Below, piece after piece: positions 23,240 through 35,381 of a DNA stretch of 64,000 nt; positions within the stretch are counted from its first letter, which is position 1, and each line of letters begins with the position of its first letter. A program made the position numbers and the translations under genes. A model generated the notes under the pieces. It was not told the origin of the DNA, searched no databases, and saw nothing but the letters and a program-made list of their open reading frames with translations. The DNA comes from Pyrus communis (lineage: Eukaryota; Streptophyta; Magnoliopsida; Rosales; Rosaceae): positions 21,706,061-21,770,060 of the forward strand of contig NC_084804.1 of NCBI RefSeq assembly GCF_963583255.1, given 5' to 3'.

Positions 23240-23569
23240 CGATGAACGGACATGATTTACGGATCCTGTTGGTCCAAAGAGAAGCCAATCAAGCGGCCCA
23301 TCTTGCATGAGCTGGAATTGGATTGCAATAGGAGGTGATTTGGTTTGAGGAACCTCCAAATTTAGTTGCAGATGCCTTGTTAGAGGATAGTGTTACGTAG
23401 TTTTCCTTTGAGTATTTGATGTATTTGGTGGCCCCTTCTTTCCTTGATTCTGAGTTGGCAGCCCCAGCAAGGCATTTTTAGGGTTCACTCTCTTTTATTC
23501 TGCTATCCTCTTGTTATGGTTCCTTATTCTCAATAATATCGTATCTTTTATCAAAAAAAAAAAAAAACT
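23240..23569 (+). pseudogene. LINE 3'-end fragment with poly(A)
   Basis: The 5' part encodes QREANQAAHLA and, in a shifted register, NLVADAL. This matches the end of a LINE RNase H domain. A non-coding stretch follows and ends in 14 or so adenines at about 23555-23569. It is a 5'-truncated insertion, as usual for LINEs. Confidence 0.65.
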
Positions 23570-23661
23570 ACAATTTCCTGAATTATATATCCAAATATTG
23601 GTATGAAAATGGTAATTAAAATTTGAACCTTATTATATCAACTTTGTATCGTTGTAAGTAA

Positions 23662-23716
23662 GAATTAAAATATCAGAATGCACAATGAACAAGAAGAATA
23701 ATGGTGAATTCAGTTA

Positions 23717-23754
<38 letters not shown>

Positions 23755-24248
23755 GTTGATACAAGTGATAGATAGTGGTGGATTCAAACACAAGAGTTCA
23801 GGTGAAAAGTAAGTGCTTTTAGCCAACTAAACTATAAATTGGTCCCTTGCAAGTGAAATCAATTTATATGAGCGGTAGAAACAAGTTAACTAATAAGGTG
23901 AAAAATACTAAGATAGTTTAAACATGACTTGTTTAATTAAACTAGATTCCCACTGCCATCAAACGAGGATTAAAATACTAGAATGCACCATGAACCAGAA
24001 GAATAATAGTGAATTCATTTTATTTATTTTTTTCTTTTTTCAATGTTGATTCAAGCAATAGGTAGTGGTGGAAGGGGATTGGAACGCAAGAGTTCAGGTG
24101 AAAAGTGAACGCAAGAGTTCAAGAGTTCAACTGAAATCAGTTTATATGAGCGGCAGAAACGTGTTAATTAATTAGATAAAAAATTCTAAGGTAGTCCAAA
24201 TATGACTTGTTTAATTAAACTAGATTCCCCCTGCCATCAAATGAGAAG
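23662..24248. repeat. tandem duplication of about 300 bp containing a SINE-like unit
   Basis: Copy 1 (about 23662-23968) and copy 2 (about 23969-24248) share the same order of landmarks. These are TTAAAATA followed by GAATGCAC, a T-rich run, TAGTGGTGGA, AAGAGTTCAGGTGAAAAGT, TTATATGAGCGG and GACTTGTTTAATTAAACTAG. On the minus strand each contains a box-B-like TTTGAATCC or degenerate equivalent followed by an A-rich tail. This suggests the unit formed around a tRNA-derived SINE before duplication. The T run of copy 1 is about 32 bases long (23720-23751). Confidence 0.7.
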
Positions 24249-24484
24249 CAAAGAGTCCACCAAAAACACAAGAAGTTTAATCTACAAGATGAGACTAATT
24301 AACTTTAATTAGTTTTATAATTTACAACTCAACACTCCTCTCCTATACAGACCAGTTACCTACTGTTTCTAGTATAAGATTGGATCCAGATACCAGATAC
24401 AAGCTCCAATCTTTGTACCGTACTACCTATAACGTTCGTAAACTCGAGCACTCATCTTATATTCGCAGTCCAATTTCATCCGAG

Positions 24485-26842
24485 TTACCAAGGGCCTGTC
24501 AATGTTCGTCGTAAGCATTGCCTTTTGCCTCCCCCTTGCCGCTTCATTGTCTCCAACATCTGTCAACACATTCAGAAAACGGGATTGGTCAGTTTACTTT
24601 GCAGTTAAAATGCATCAAGATGCAAGTGAACACTCGAAGAAATATACTTGTTTTGCTTCATTGGTTATCTTATCTGAGAGCAATGAATTACATAGAGACT
24701 GGAGAGATACGAACAATGATGTACCTGATCTTTCTGCACTTCCATAATTTCCTCCTGCGGAGAACCAAAGTGAAGTCGAGGAGGGTTAGCGAAACTAGGA
24801 CAACCAGGTTGATAGACAATTATGCTTTAATGTACATATATCATGTACCTGTTTTTTCTGTAATTCTTCGTTCATTTCTTTAAGTTTTGCAACTTCTACT
24901 TCTAGTTCTAAGGTATAGGCCTGCAGGAAACCGAAAACAAAAGGTTTAAACAATTATGAATCGTCTTTCTTAAACAAAAGGATGAACAAAGCAGATCGCC
25001 ATTACTTGACGGAGCTGTTCTAGGATTCAGAAAACATCTCAAGTTCAAAATCCCTGAAGACGTTTAGCCCTCAGTGACTTTTGAAGGAAAAGATTCACGT
25101 TTGAACTTTGTACATTGGCAGTGCAGAAGGCTGCTTTATGCATTCATACAATGATACAATCATATCGACACCACAAAACCTCCTCACTGAGTTTCATCAA
25201 ATATTAGTAGATGCTCTATAGATTTTTAGGTACATAAATAGCACCCATTTGCATAGACAAAATGCTAATAAACCTTTAATTGGAGGCTACAGTCGGTTAT
25301 TTCTACTTGTTTGTTCCTCACAGAGACTTTTATAGTAAAACCAGAAGACTTGTAAAAGATTAGGGTTTGTAGGGATTTCAGTTTGAACTGGATTTTGTTT
25401 AAGTCAGAAGATTTAGGCGGGAGATCATGTCCTTACTTGGTCACGAAAAGGGATCGGTAAGAATTCTACATGTGAATGCAAATATCCGAAAGTATGCATC
25501 TTTAATGTTCTCACCAAAAAACTATACATTTGTATGATTCAGCTGAAATGCATGTTGATGCACAAAGTGCCACCACTCTAGACATCAAAATATAGGTCTA
25601 AAACTACAGCTCAACCACAAGACCACTCGAACACAACAAATTAAAGTCAAATTTCAAAATACAATGGGCAACACATCGAGATAGTATTTAAATGTATGAT
25701 GGTAGCAGAGCCAATGGGGTCACCTGTTTACGAGCGCGAGACCTTGCAGCAGATTCTCTGTTTTTTATCATTCTCCTTTGCCTTCTCTCAACTACTTTCT
25801 CCACAGCTCCACTGCACTTCCTTCCCCGGTTAAACATGTAAGGTACCGGCGACAATGAGGATGTATCCCCACTGCTCTTAGCAATTACATCCGGTGATAT
25901 CTGATTTGCAGGAGATCTTGTTGCAACTGCACCGCCCCCAGTGCCCAAACCAACCACGCCAATTCCTGCACCCGGAAACCCTCCAGCTTGAGAGAAAGCG
26001 GTGTTCATAGTAGGTTCCACAACCCCAGCCATTGGTCCCCTAGTTCTTGGGCTACTTAGCTGAGCATTGTTTACCAAATGCATAGAAGGGGCAAACGCCA
26101 TGGTTGTAGGCTTGGGGAAGAGTGGCTGCTGTTGTGGGGGCAACTGCAGCGTTTGTTGCTGAGAAGTTCTCACTCCACCAACATTAAGTGCTAAAGTAGG
26201 AGACTGATTTGGAACTGAATTTTTGTTGTCCGCAACTCGATTCCCCAAAATACCGTTGCTTATATTCGGTTGTTGAAAGCCGGAAGCTAAACCAACGTTG
26301 TTATTAGGACGGTATATTTCACCATAGAATCCACCATTATTAGGCCTTACAACTGGTGGCTGTATATCTTCTCTCACGACCCCTGCTTTCACCAGAAAGT
26401 CCTCCAAGGTCATCTCTCCCAAAGTTTGTTGTCTCTGTGGCAAATTCGAACCGGCAGCAACATTATTATACTTATAATCAGTAGTCTCTCTAATCAAATT
26501 TTTCCAAACCTCATCAACCGTTTTCTGACTAAGCGTTCGCGGCAACGTTAACGAACCTTGTCTCTGCAAATTACCCCCCGGGGCATTTACTTCCCCTCCG
26601 ACCCCAGAAGTAGCCGTCATGCCTTGAGTCTCCTCAGCGGTCCATATATTTTTCAACAGTTCATCCATGTTCATTGATCCATAATCCTTCCCAAGTCCAC
26701 CTATCGTGTTCTGGAACTCATCAAACGTCAATGAGTACACCGAAGACTGCCGCGCCAATCCAAAACTTCCTGCTGCCCTCCCACCATTTCCTTCCACTGG
26801 TGGTGCTTCACCAAAACTCTTGAAGTTGAAATTAGACCCCAT
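24485..26842 (-). CDS. ABF3: ABF/AREB-type group A bZIP transcription factor
   Basis: Four coding exons (26842-25724, 24920-24849, 24754-24725 and 24559-24485) give 431 residues. It would bind ABRE (ACGTG) promoter sites and drive abscisic-acid and drought responses in the nucleus. Three N-terminal conserved blocks are visible: RQSSVYSLTFDEFQN with GSMNMDELLKNIW, the block GSLTLPRTLSQKTVDEVWKN, and TLGEMTLEDFLVKAGVVRE. They contain R-x-x-S/T sites of the type phosphorylated by SnRK2 kinases. The basic region is RRQRRMIKNRESAARSRARK and the leucine zipper spans exons 1-3. The C-terminal block is CLRRTLTGPW. The start MGSNFNFKSF resembles ABF3 and ABF4. A 5' UTR intron is likely, with its acceptor CACAG about 20 bases before the ATG. 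Orthology to ABF3 rather than ABF4 or ABF1 is uncertain. Confidence 0.93.
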
Positions 26843-26861
26843 CTTCTAAACTTGAAAGCTA

Positions 26862-27803
26862 GCTGTGCAAACAACTCTATATGTACATCCAATTCACTCA
26901 GTAAGCCACGTTCATAAAAAAATCAGGAAAATGATAGGTAAACGAAACAGAAAATTTACTAGCAATACACATTTCAATAACCATTTTGTTAAAAACGAAT
27001 CGAAGTGATGCAGGGTTAAACCTCAGTGGATCGTACGCGCACAACAACCACTACTGACTAGACAAACGAAACATGGGAGAGAAAGTTCCAACACACCCCT
27101 AAGTTTAAGAAACAGACAAATCAATGAAAACAATCACAACAGTGGCTTTATTCAATCCACCAACAGCCGCTTGACAACACTGAGATCATGACACAAGATT
27201 CCATTTTCAAGAATTTGCAATTATGAACAAGCAGGATAGAGTGTGAAAAATCATCAGAAGCAAACAACTTATCCTCCACACCTTTCCACAAGATTCAGAT
27301 CAAATTTGCAAATTACCATTACTTTTCCATTGCATATTCTTTAGCTTCAGATCCACAAATTTACACCAAAAACAAAGTGACAAAGATTTCCAAATTCTCC
27401 AGCTCCATTAACCCATGACTGTCACCCAAAAATAACCCATTTCTCTAAATCTTACTTACCCCCCAACAAATTGGAAAAAGTTTCAATCTTTCCGTTAGAA
27501 ACTAAGAGACAAATCAAAACCCTAATCATATTTTTGCTTCAAAATTTCACCACCAAAAATGCTAAAACAACAACCCATCTAACAAACTGCATAAATTTGC
27601 TTCCCTGCCTAACAAAAACAATTAAAGCTAAAAGAAAGGATAAAACCCAGAAAAATTCGGAGGCTAAATTAATTGAATAATGAGTAAACTCTATTAAATC
27701 AGATAAAGACAAACCGAATAAACAGAAAAAAAAAATTCAGCTGAAACGAAAAATAAACTAAAAGACAGAAAGAAAAACGCTGAAAGAGAAGGACTTAATT
27801 ACC
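26862..27803 (-). other. probable ABF3 5' UTR intron and leader exon boundary
   Basis: On the minus strand a leader exon could end at 27803 (AATTAAG|GTAATT) and rejoin at about 26861 after TTTGCACAG. ABF genes in other plants also carry a leader intron. The upstream leader includes a GA/CT-rich tract near 27870-27890. No coding sequence is seen. The interval contains a short 25S-rRNA-like stretch (26995-27034). Confidence 0.55.
26995..27034 (-). other. 40-bp 25S rRNA-like sequence
   Basis: This stretch matches 57308-57347 at 36 of 40 positions. Both resemble, on the minus strand, the extreme 3' end of plant 25S rRNA (CGATCCACTGAG-type sequence). It is too short to be anything but a relic, or a chance hit favoured by shared history. 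Confidence 0.5.
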
Positions 27804-29149
27804 TTAATTTTCTTTTTAATTATTTTTCCTTTTTTTTTGGAAAATTGAGGGAGTGACTCCTCGCTGGAGGGGGAGAGAGAGAGAGAGACTGTTTCTCTGA
27901 GCTTTCGGCTTTGTCTGCGATGCGTGGAGGCGACAGGTGTCTTCTGCCGCCTCGACACGAGTCCATATTTAAGGTCAGCTCGGAGGCTACGAATTTGGAA
28001 TTTTTTAGATTTTTTAATACTGAAGTGGGTGGTTGAGCGATCAGATCTCGAAACGTGGACCAATCACGAGCTCAGATCGTGATTTGATGTCTGGCCACTG
28101 TCGTATCGAAACGTGGAGTGATCTCCGCCGTTGATGGGGCCTTTCCGACAGGTTGATTGGAGTGCGAGATCTTTTGGTTGTTTTATTGGTTGATAATGGT
28201 GGGCACAGTACGGAGATTTTATTTATTTATTTTGTTGGGGTTATGATCATGTGGACTTTCGTTTTCCATATTTTTTTCTTTTTTTTTTCCTTTTTTTTTC
28301 TTTTTAATTTGAAAAAAAATCTACCGTTAATAAGTCAAATCCAAAAGCACTTTCGGGAGAAGGAGGTCGTGCTTATCTACAAGATAAGCAAATAAAGAAG
28401 GTCATGGATGTTTTGTGTGTTTAGGTTTAATGATATTATGACTTGCTTAGGAAGAAAGCTTTGACTCCTTTTCTCTTTAGTTTGTCTTTAAGTTGCAACA
28501 CATGGTGATGATTTTGAATTGGATAGCGTATGGTGAGCTCACTAAACATAGATCAAAGTTTGATTTAGTCAAATATATGGAAGGTCCAATGCCTTTTTGT
28601 GTGTTGAAGAAACCTAATTGGATGTTTTTGGTCATGCCCTAACTTTCGGGTGTTGGACCCATGGGAAATGATCTAGCAAACAGACGAAAATTATAGGTCT
28701 TGCCTCTCTTTTTAGTCTAAGTCATTAGCAACCTTCAACAACATTCTTTTGTGGATAGTCTCAGATTTTACGTTGATACAATGTTTATTGTCATCACAAA
28801 TTAGAATATCTGAATAGTAGTTGAGTGCATGTAAAAATTTTAAATGAGTCTTTCTTGTTTTAGTAAGGATAAGTCTTGGTCTTAGCAATTTTAGCTCTAA
28901 ACTCCTGAGCCGAAGCTTACGAATTTCAATGCCTTATCATACAACGCTGAAATGGAGGCACGATCAATTTTGTTTCTTTTGTTTGATGCATTGGTAGTTT
29001 GGTAGAAGTTCATCGTATACATGTTGGAAAAAGTTAATTTATTTTATTATTATGTAACCGTAGTTTGATACTTTATGAGTTTTCTTGTGGGCTTAAGTTT
29101 TGGATTCCTTGCCATTATGATGGATTAGGTTTCACTTACTTGCTTATTG
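27804..29149. other. ABF3 leader and promoter, then gene-free spacer
   Basis: The ABF3 leader lies just above 27803. Two AAACGTGGA stretches at 28051-28059 and 28109-28117 contain the ACGTG core of ABREs, though not the full ACGTGGC consensus. No gene is supported from about 28150 to 29149. Confidence 0.4.
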
Positions 29150-29990
29150 TTGGTGTCAAAACTTGGACGGAGTTTGGCATTCGGTTTCAAAAACATATTT
29201 GCTCTAAATGTTGCTTTCGATCTCAATGCCACGAGATGATTCGTGTGAAAGAGAGAATATGCGTGTCACTATTGGAGGCTGCCAAAAAAGAATGATTGTA
29301 TATGAGTGAATGTGAGGTTGTGCAGGAATGACTTCTTAATCAAACGATTATGCACGGTGTAGGATGCCGATTCGGCTAGGTTATTTTCGGTGCCTCAAGT
29401 GAACGAAGACTTATAATTCAGTGCAAATTTGTGTGTTTTTTCCTAAATGTAAATGCAAGATAAATGATAACTTAAAGCAAGAAACATAATGTAAGCATTT
29501 CAAAACGAAGTCAGGATTGCAAACGTTCATAAAGTAAAATCTAGGCTAATGGGCCGGACTACGTGGCTTAAAATGTAAATGAACTTGAAATATAAAGAAA
29601 GCAATAAAAGCTCTTGGCAAGATTCATGCCATGAATGGCAAAATAATGCTAGAGTCCACCGAGATCACTATCTTCGGACTGGACTTAATACAAAACATAC
29701 TCCTTAAAGAGGGAATTAAAGTGGTTGTATTTGTATGTCAACCAAATCATACCATGGGGTGGCATAGCTATAACAATTTTAAATCTAAAGGAATGAGGCA
29801 GTGTTTGCTTTGAAGGAAGACTTTGAGTTTGTAGTTGAAGAGCAATTGGCTTTGTGCTGAAAAGCAATTGGGTTGACTGCAGAATCACTAAAGGTTTGTA
29901 TAATCATATAAATTGAATTTGACGAAGGTCCTGAGCTCGAAGGTCTCTATTCTATTTATAGGCAGTGGAAAATGAGCAACCTCGACTATG
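29150..29990 (+). repeat. LTR-like dispersed repeat (copy 1)
   Basis: This stretch aligns with 58876-59560 in the same orientation. Shared landmarks include TTGTTGGTG(T/C)CAAAACT, GAGATGATTCGTG-like and AGTGAACGAAGACTT-like blocks, a long purine-rich middle, CTAATGGGCC or CTGATGAGCC, and TCATGCCAT. The start after TTGTTGG and the TATTTATAGGCA-type stretch near the end suggest an LTR. No coding region is attached. Confidence 0.6.
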
Positions 29991-30879
29991 TCACGAGCTA
30001 GAGTAAGGGTGAATTGATCATTTGGCATTGACAGTGACTGTAATTCCCGGTTGGTGGTTTTCAGCTGTATTTTGAGGCGCTTCGCACGATTGTGGTAGTG
30101 ACCTCAAAGTGTCAAATGTTGTGTATGTATGCATTTACGATTACAAGATATTTCAAGGCTTTAGTACTATGTGTGAGAAATGCGCCTCAGAGATACTCAT
30201 GTCCGTGCCCTCATATAGGTTGGAGAGAGATGAAATGATCATCTAAGCTCTGAGATACTTGATAGGAATTAGGGTTAGCTATATAAATATGGTGTTTTGT
30301 TATTCAATTGATACAAGTCAGTCACAATGTAGTCTTCGAGTTATGCAGCCTTCTTGACTAATTTCTTGTTTTCTCCTTCCTTTTGTTCAACATAATTATA
30401 TATATTCATTTGTAGTCAGTTTGTTCATCAATTTGACAGTTTGTTATGCATATTTTGATTTTCAACTATATATCTAAGGTTGTCATGCATTTTCTTGTAG
30501 TTATTCAACCATTTGTTTTGTTTTCTCTTGGCATTTGACAATTCATATCAAGTAAGACATATAGTGTGCTAATCATACTACAATAAAATTAACACACCCC
30601 CAACCCTGATGTCCAATGGGCACCGAAATTGAGGCCTTCAGGCCATCACTCAGATGGGTAACGAAACCATGATATGCATAAGGTTATAACTAAAGTGTTG
30701 AACTATTACAATTTACCGAAAATTTGCTAGAACTTCCCCTAAAACAGGGATAGGCCCAAATATAAACACCTACAAGTATCACCAATATTCCAACACCTCG
30801 CTTGAAAGGCCACACCTAATAGGTTTCTGACCCTCAATTACACGCCTGATAATATGTTTAGAGCATATTTACCAAAATA
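29991..30879. other. gene-free spacer
   Basis: No gene is supported. The part from about 30590 probably belongs to the LTR-like repeat that follows. Confidence 0.35.
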
Positions 30880-31790
30880 CAATTTGTAATAATAAAGTTG
30901 AGTAGATAACTTATCTGATAAGAATGTGTTAGAGCTTTGGGAAGATGTATCTACGTCGAATATGCTCACTATAACTGCTACTGACCCCGGTGACATAACA
31001 TACAATATCATATGCTAGTCGTAGTTAGTAAGCTGGTTAATATAATCATGTCATTATTGAGTAGTCTTGAAGTAATGACAATATGAGGGCATGACTGTAT
31101 AATCATGTCATTATGAAGTAATCTACGTAATGAAAAGTTAAGTATGTATCATGCACTTGTAGACCAACCTGAGTATGTATACCATACACATTTAAGTTGG
31201 ATGTCATGATCATCCATTAGTCATGGCTAGTGTAAGCCAAATCATACAAACATATACTACAATGTTTGATTCTAATTCATAAAATCTATTTTCGCCATAA
31301 ACGTGACTAAAATCATATTTAATTAAGCCTGCTTAATATTTAGTGTTGCCCACATATCGAAAATCAAGGTCTGGTCACCCATTCAGCTTGCTCCTCCTTA
31401 AGGAGTCTTATCCTTGTCAATCTAGTAAAGTTCGTAACTAGGCCGAAACACAATAATGTCTCATTCTGAATTCCGAGACATGAATAAAATATTTAATTTT
31501 ATTTAATCTTATGCATGCATCTGACTTTCAAGTTAGATTGCCTACGTACATTGTGAAGGGATCAACCTTTTGTAAGAGACATTCAATGTATACTTCATAA
31601 TTGTTTGAAATTATTACTAATTCACCGATAGCAACTGCACATAGACATGTACAATAACCAACTAGCAAAACTGTGTTAAGACGATTAATTTGAAGAAATA
31701 TGGTGCGAACTTGGAATAACACGTCGAAATACCCTAGGAGGAGTCCTAGCCCCTAGGGTTGAAACCGAAAAACTCAACGATCAATTTTAG
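30880..31790 (-). repeat. LTR-retrotransposon-like repeat (copy 2, inverted)
   Basis: The reverse complement carries the same landmarks as 16800-17760: AGGGTATTTCGACG (near 31725), CACTAGCCATGACTA (near 31220) and a GTAGCAGTTATAGTGAGCAT block (near 30975). Sequence may extend to about 30590 and 31950. No internal retrotransposon genes are present, so this may be a solo LTR or a fragment. Confidence 0.55.
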
Positions 31791-34630
31791 TGGACTATTT
31801 CGCCGCCAGACGAAATATTCTGTTAAAACTAACTGCTAATGAATGGAATATTTGACTTGGATACAGGTTCGAATCAGGTCAGATTTGGGTTCAAATCATG
31901 TCGAATCCAGGCTGCCAGATCTGAACGGGTTTTCAGGTTGAGTTGACCTGGTTCCTCACCGTTGCAATGCCAGACTTCTTGCCGGAATCTGGGTTTTTTC
32001 GTCGAAAAACCTAGAAGCTTCCTTAGCCTTGCCACTTCTCAACCATTTCACACCACTATATATGAAAAATCATCTACTCAACGAAAGGAATCTAATTATG
32101 GTGGTTAGAAACCTTACCTTCCCCCAAAAGCGGCAGAATTTCGTCGAAAAAAGTGAGCATGCGGCGGAGCTTTTAGAACCATCGTCTCATGTTCGATTTC
32201 CAAAAGCTGAGGTGAGGAAAACTTCAAATTTCGTTCCACTTGCACTCTCACGTTCGTAATGTCGAGTGCTATAAGAATAAACAAAAATATTGTCTCATAC
32301 ATGTCATGAGCACAAGGTCAACAAAAGTCAAGCCTTATCCTTCTAGAGGTATTTTGGTCATTTCACTCTTATAAGGATTAAATATTCTAAATTCAGGGAC
32401 TCGTCGAAACAAAAATGGTATCAAAACAAAGGAGCACGTTGACTATGAAAGTGAGCATTTGCATTAAGCTATAACCGCCGGTGAAGAGGTTACAGATAGT
32501 CATGGACGCTTTTGACTGTCATGCATCACTCATGTTCTACTTCTACCATTAGTTTATATCACCGAATTAATAACATAACTTTATTATTAAGTTACTACTA
32601 TAATAAAAATAACACAATGTTCCAAAGTGGGTGTAATTTGAATTTGATAATGTTGTTGGTGGTATAAAGTGTACATACAAATAAAATCAAAGATATTATT
32701 AAATATCTTAGAAAAATAAGAGTGAAGGCTAATATGCACATGGGGAGTTTAACGTCACAGAGGTGTTCTGTCTCAATAACAAAAGGATATGTAAAAAAAT
32801 GTTGACACATATTTTTGTATTATTGACATGGGACACTATGTGTCGATGTACCCGTACAATGCAAGTCCTTCTTGTGCATGTGAGTATTGTGGACTATACC
32901 CCTTATCAAGTGGTCTAGATCCAAGGAATAGGATCATCTTCGGATCTCTTTCATCCATATCCTCTAGATCATTCAATCATATCCGTTCAAACGAAAATCG
33001 AACGGTTAAGAATCAATTCCCTATTCACCTTCACCTTCTCATGTTCACCTTCTTCCCTCTTCTCCAACTCCAAAATTAAAGAATCCGAAAGATCCGAAAG
33101 GTGGGGATCTGGAGAGAATCCCAATCACAAATCCAAAATTAAAGGACTGTGATACTCACACACCCCTTTAAAAAAGAAAAAGAAAAACGGTTCACGCCTC
33201 TGTGCCCTCCCTTTCTCTCCTCCTCCCTCTCTTTATGAGCTTTTTGCTCACACGTCTCCAAATTATAATTTGAGTTTGAGTAATCAGTCCGAGAGGTCTT
33301 TCTTCAGAGTTCAATCGTTCAAGATTTCGCACTGCCATCGCCGATAGGCCCGAATGAACGACCTTGCACGCATTTATCAAAATCCTTAAATTTGTTGGAA
33401 CTAGGTTACCATTGAAGATTGTTGGAACTGCTCTAGTGACATGTGCAAGGTTTCTTTTGAATCTTTGAATCTTGTTCTATGTTTTGGTAGGTGTACCAAT
33501 AATTTGAAGTGATAAACTTCTTTCCCTTCCGAAGTGTTTTTGTTTAATTGCAATGTGCATTTTTCCAAAATCTTATTCTTGTTCCTCACTCCTTATTCAT
33601 ACGCAAAAATGAAAAGAAAAAAAGGCTCAGACAGAGAGGGAGAGGGAGGGGGAGATAGAGGGGATGGAAGCGGGAGAGACGGGTAAGGAAAGAAAACGGA
33701 AAGGTTTCACGCGTGAACTCTTTTTCTTTCTCCCCTTTTGTTTCAAATCGGATTTATTATTTTGGTAAGGTGTAACAAAGATGGTTTAAGATTATTGATT
33801 AAGTCATCGTCAGATTAATTTAAGAGTTCAAATGAAAGAGAACTTCATAGAGCTTTTAAATGAGAACTTTAGGTGAGCAACACTGGTTGTGTCAAATTCT
33901 GTAAGATTTCCTAAAGAGTATTTTTTTTTTTCCTTTTAAAAAATATAATTTATCATATATGGCATATGCGATACACTTGCGATTCAAATAAAGTGTTAGG
34001 AGAGCGAGAAACCAAAGACAAGATCTTGCGTGAAAAGAGTACTAAATTTAACTATCTGAGTTATAAGCTGGTTGCGAAATTTCTAAGTTTGACAATATGC
34101 TACTAAACAAGATTGTGCCACTGCATATGGCAATGTATTAGTTTTGAGATCTAAATGAGGTTGAAAGCAAGCCTAAACTAGAGTAAATAAACACGGACAC
34201 AATAACTGGCAAAAAGAATTTTGATATAGCCACTTAATTACAATGACTGAAGTCTGTTTGAAATTGCTTCCCTAAAAACAATTTCAGTATAAGTGCTTTT
34301 ATTTGAAATAGGACCATAAAGCTCGTCTGGCAAGTGTTTTTGAACGACTAAGTTAGTGGTTTTAGATAAAACGTTTTTAGAACCATACCTTAGTAAAAAG
34401 GCATGTTAATTTTGGAAAAGCACTTCAAGTGCTTCTAGCAAGAAGCACATAACTGGTACTTTTAGCAGGAAGCACTTCAAGTGCTTTTAAAACCAAAAAA
34501 TATTTTCCCTAAAAATGCTTTACGTCATTTAAAAGTACTTACCAAACGAGTCCGTAGTTTGTTATTTGAAATATATGGTGGTATTTCGGGCCACTGATAA
34601 AACTTGAGCTTTGTTAGCCAAGAACTATAA
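31791..34630. other. gene-free, repeat-rich spacer
   Basis: No gene is supported in this 2.8 kb. About 34260-34560 contains several AAGCACTTCAAGTGCTT-like palindromic phrases and ends CCAAACGAGTCC, resembling a non-autonomous hAT-type foldback repeat. A related pattern occurs near 50395-50750. Confidence 0.35.
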
Positions 34631-34863
34631 TGGGCCGCGTTGGATCAGTTCCCCACTATAACCCGGGCCATATTCCAAATCCTCTCTCAGTTTCCTTTTG
34701 AATCTAATCATCGCTCCCTCTGAGTTTTATCTCTAATCTGATAAAACCCTAAACCCCTAAACCCCGAAAGGGATTTCTGGTGTATAGCATATCGAATCGA
34801 AATCCCCAAAGCATAAAAGGAGGTTGCTTTGCTTTCCAGCCTAAACCCTAACCCTAAACCCCC
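34631..34863 (+). promoter_or_regulatory. site II and telo-box motifs upstream of the PPR gene
   Basis: TGGGCC (34631-34636) and CCCGGGCCA (about 34662-34670) match the site II core bound by TCP factors. AAACCCTA telo-box motifs recur at about 34744-34763 and 34842-34860. This pairing is common in plant promoters of organelle and translation genes. It fits the downstream organelle PPR gene. A spliced leader is likely, with a donor GAG|GTAAAA near 34938. Confidence 0.65.
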
Positions 34864-35381
34864 AATGATTGGATTCATCCGTGCTGCTAAGGAAGCTCAT
34901 TGACCGTTTGGATTTCTCTGAATCCTTCATGTATGTTGAGGTAAAAACCTCCTTTTTCTCTGTTAGTTTTTACCCTACAATTTGTTTTTTGTTTGCTTTC
35001 TGGGAAATAGGCTTCGGAATCCGATCAAGTTTTTCTCTTTTGGTGTGAGCAAATGACTATTTAAGTATTTTTCCTTATTTGTATTGGTAATTTAAACTTT
35101 AGAGTAGTAAATGAATGAGAGAAATTGGATAGGAACAGTTAAAATTATCATTTGATACGCTTGTTTATCCAAATGAATCACGTTTCCTGATACAATGGCA
35201 GGTTTTCGAGTTTTATGTGTGTTGTAGTAGGAATTTTATATGAAGTGGATTGAATTTCATTTCACTATGTTTGCTGAAATAGTGTGTTCTAGTAACCGAA
35301 AAAAATATGTGTAGTCCCGAAAGGGATGTGGAATTGACATGGCTTGTTTTGTGTAATCGAAGTTTATTCTCTGCCCGGCTG

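Noticed and set aside
26688..26842. Possible LEA or storage protein on account of low-complexity Gly/Gln text
   Set aside because: The same frame continues into a clear bZIP basic region and the ABF C-terminal block.
35307..35381. Met at 35307 as the PPR start
   Set aside because: It would add 25 residues including acidic ones before a basic targeting sequence; the start at 35382 gives a length nearer the Arabidopsis protein.
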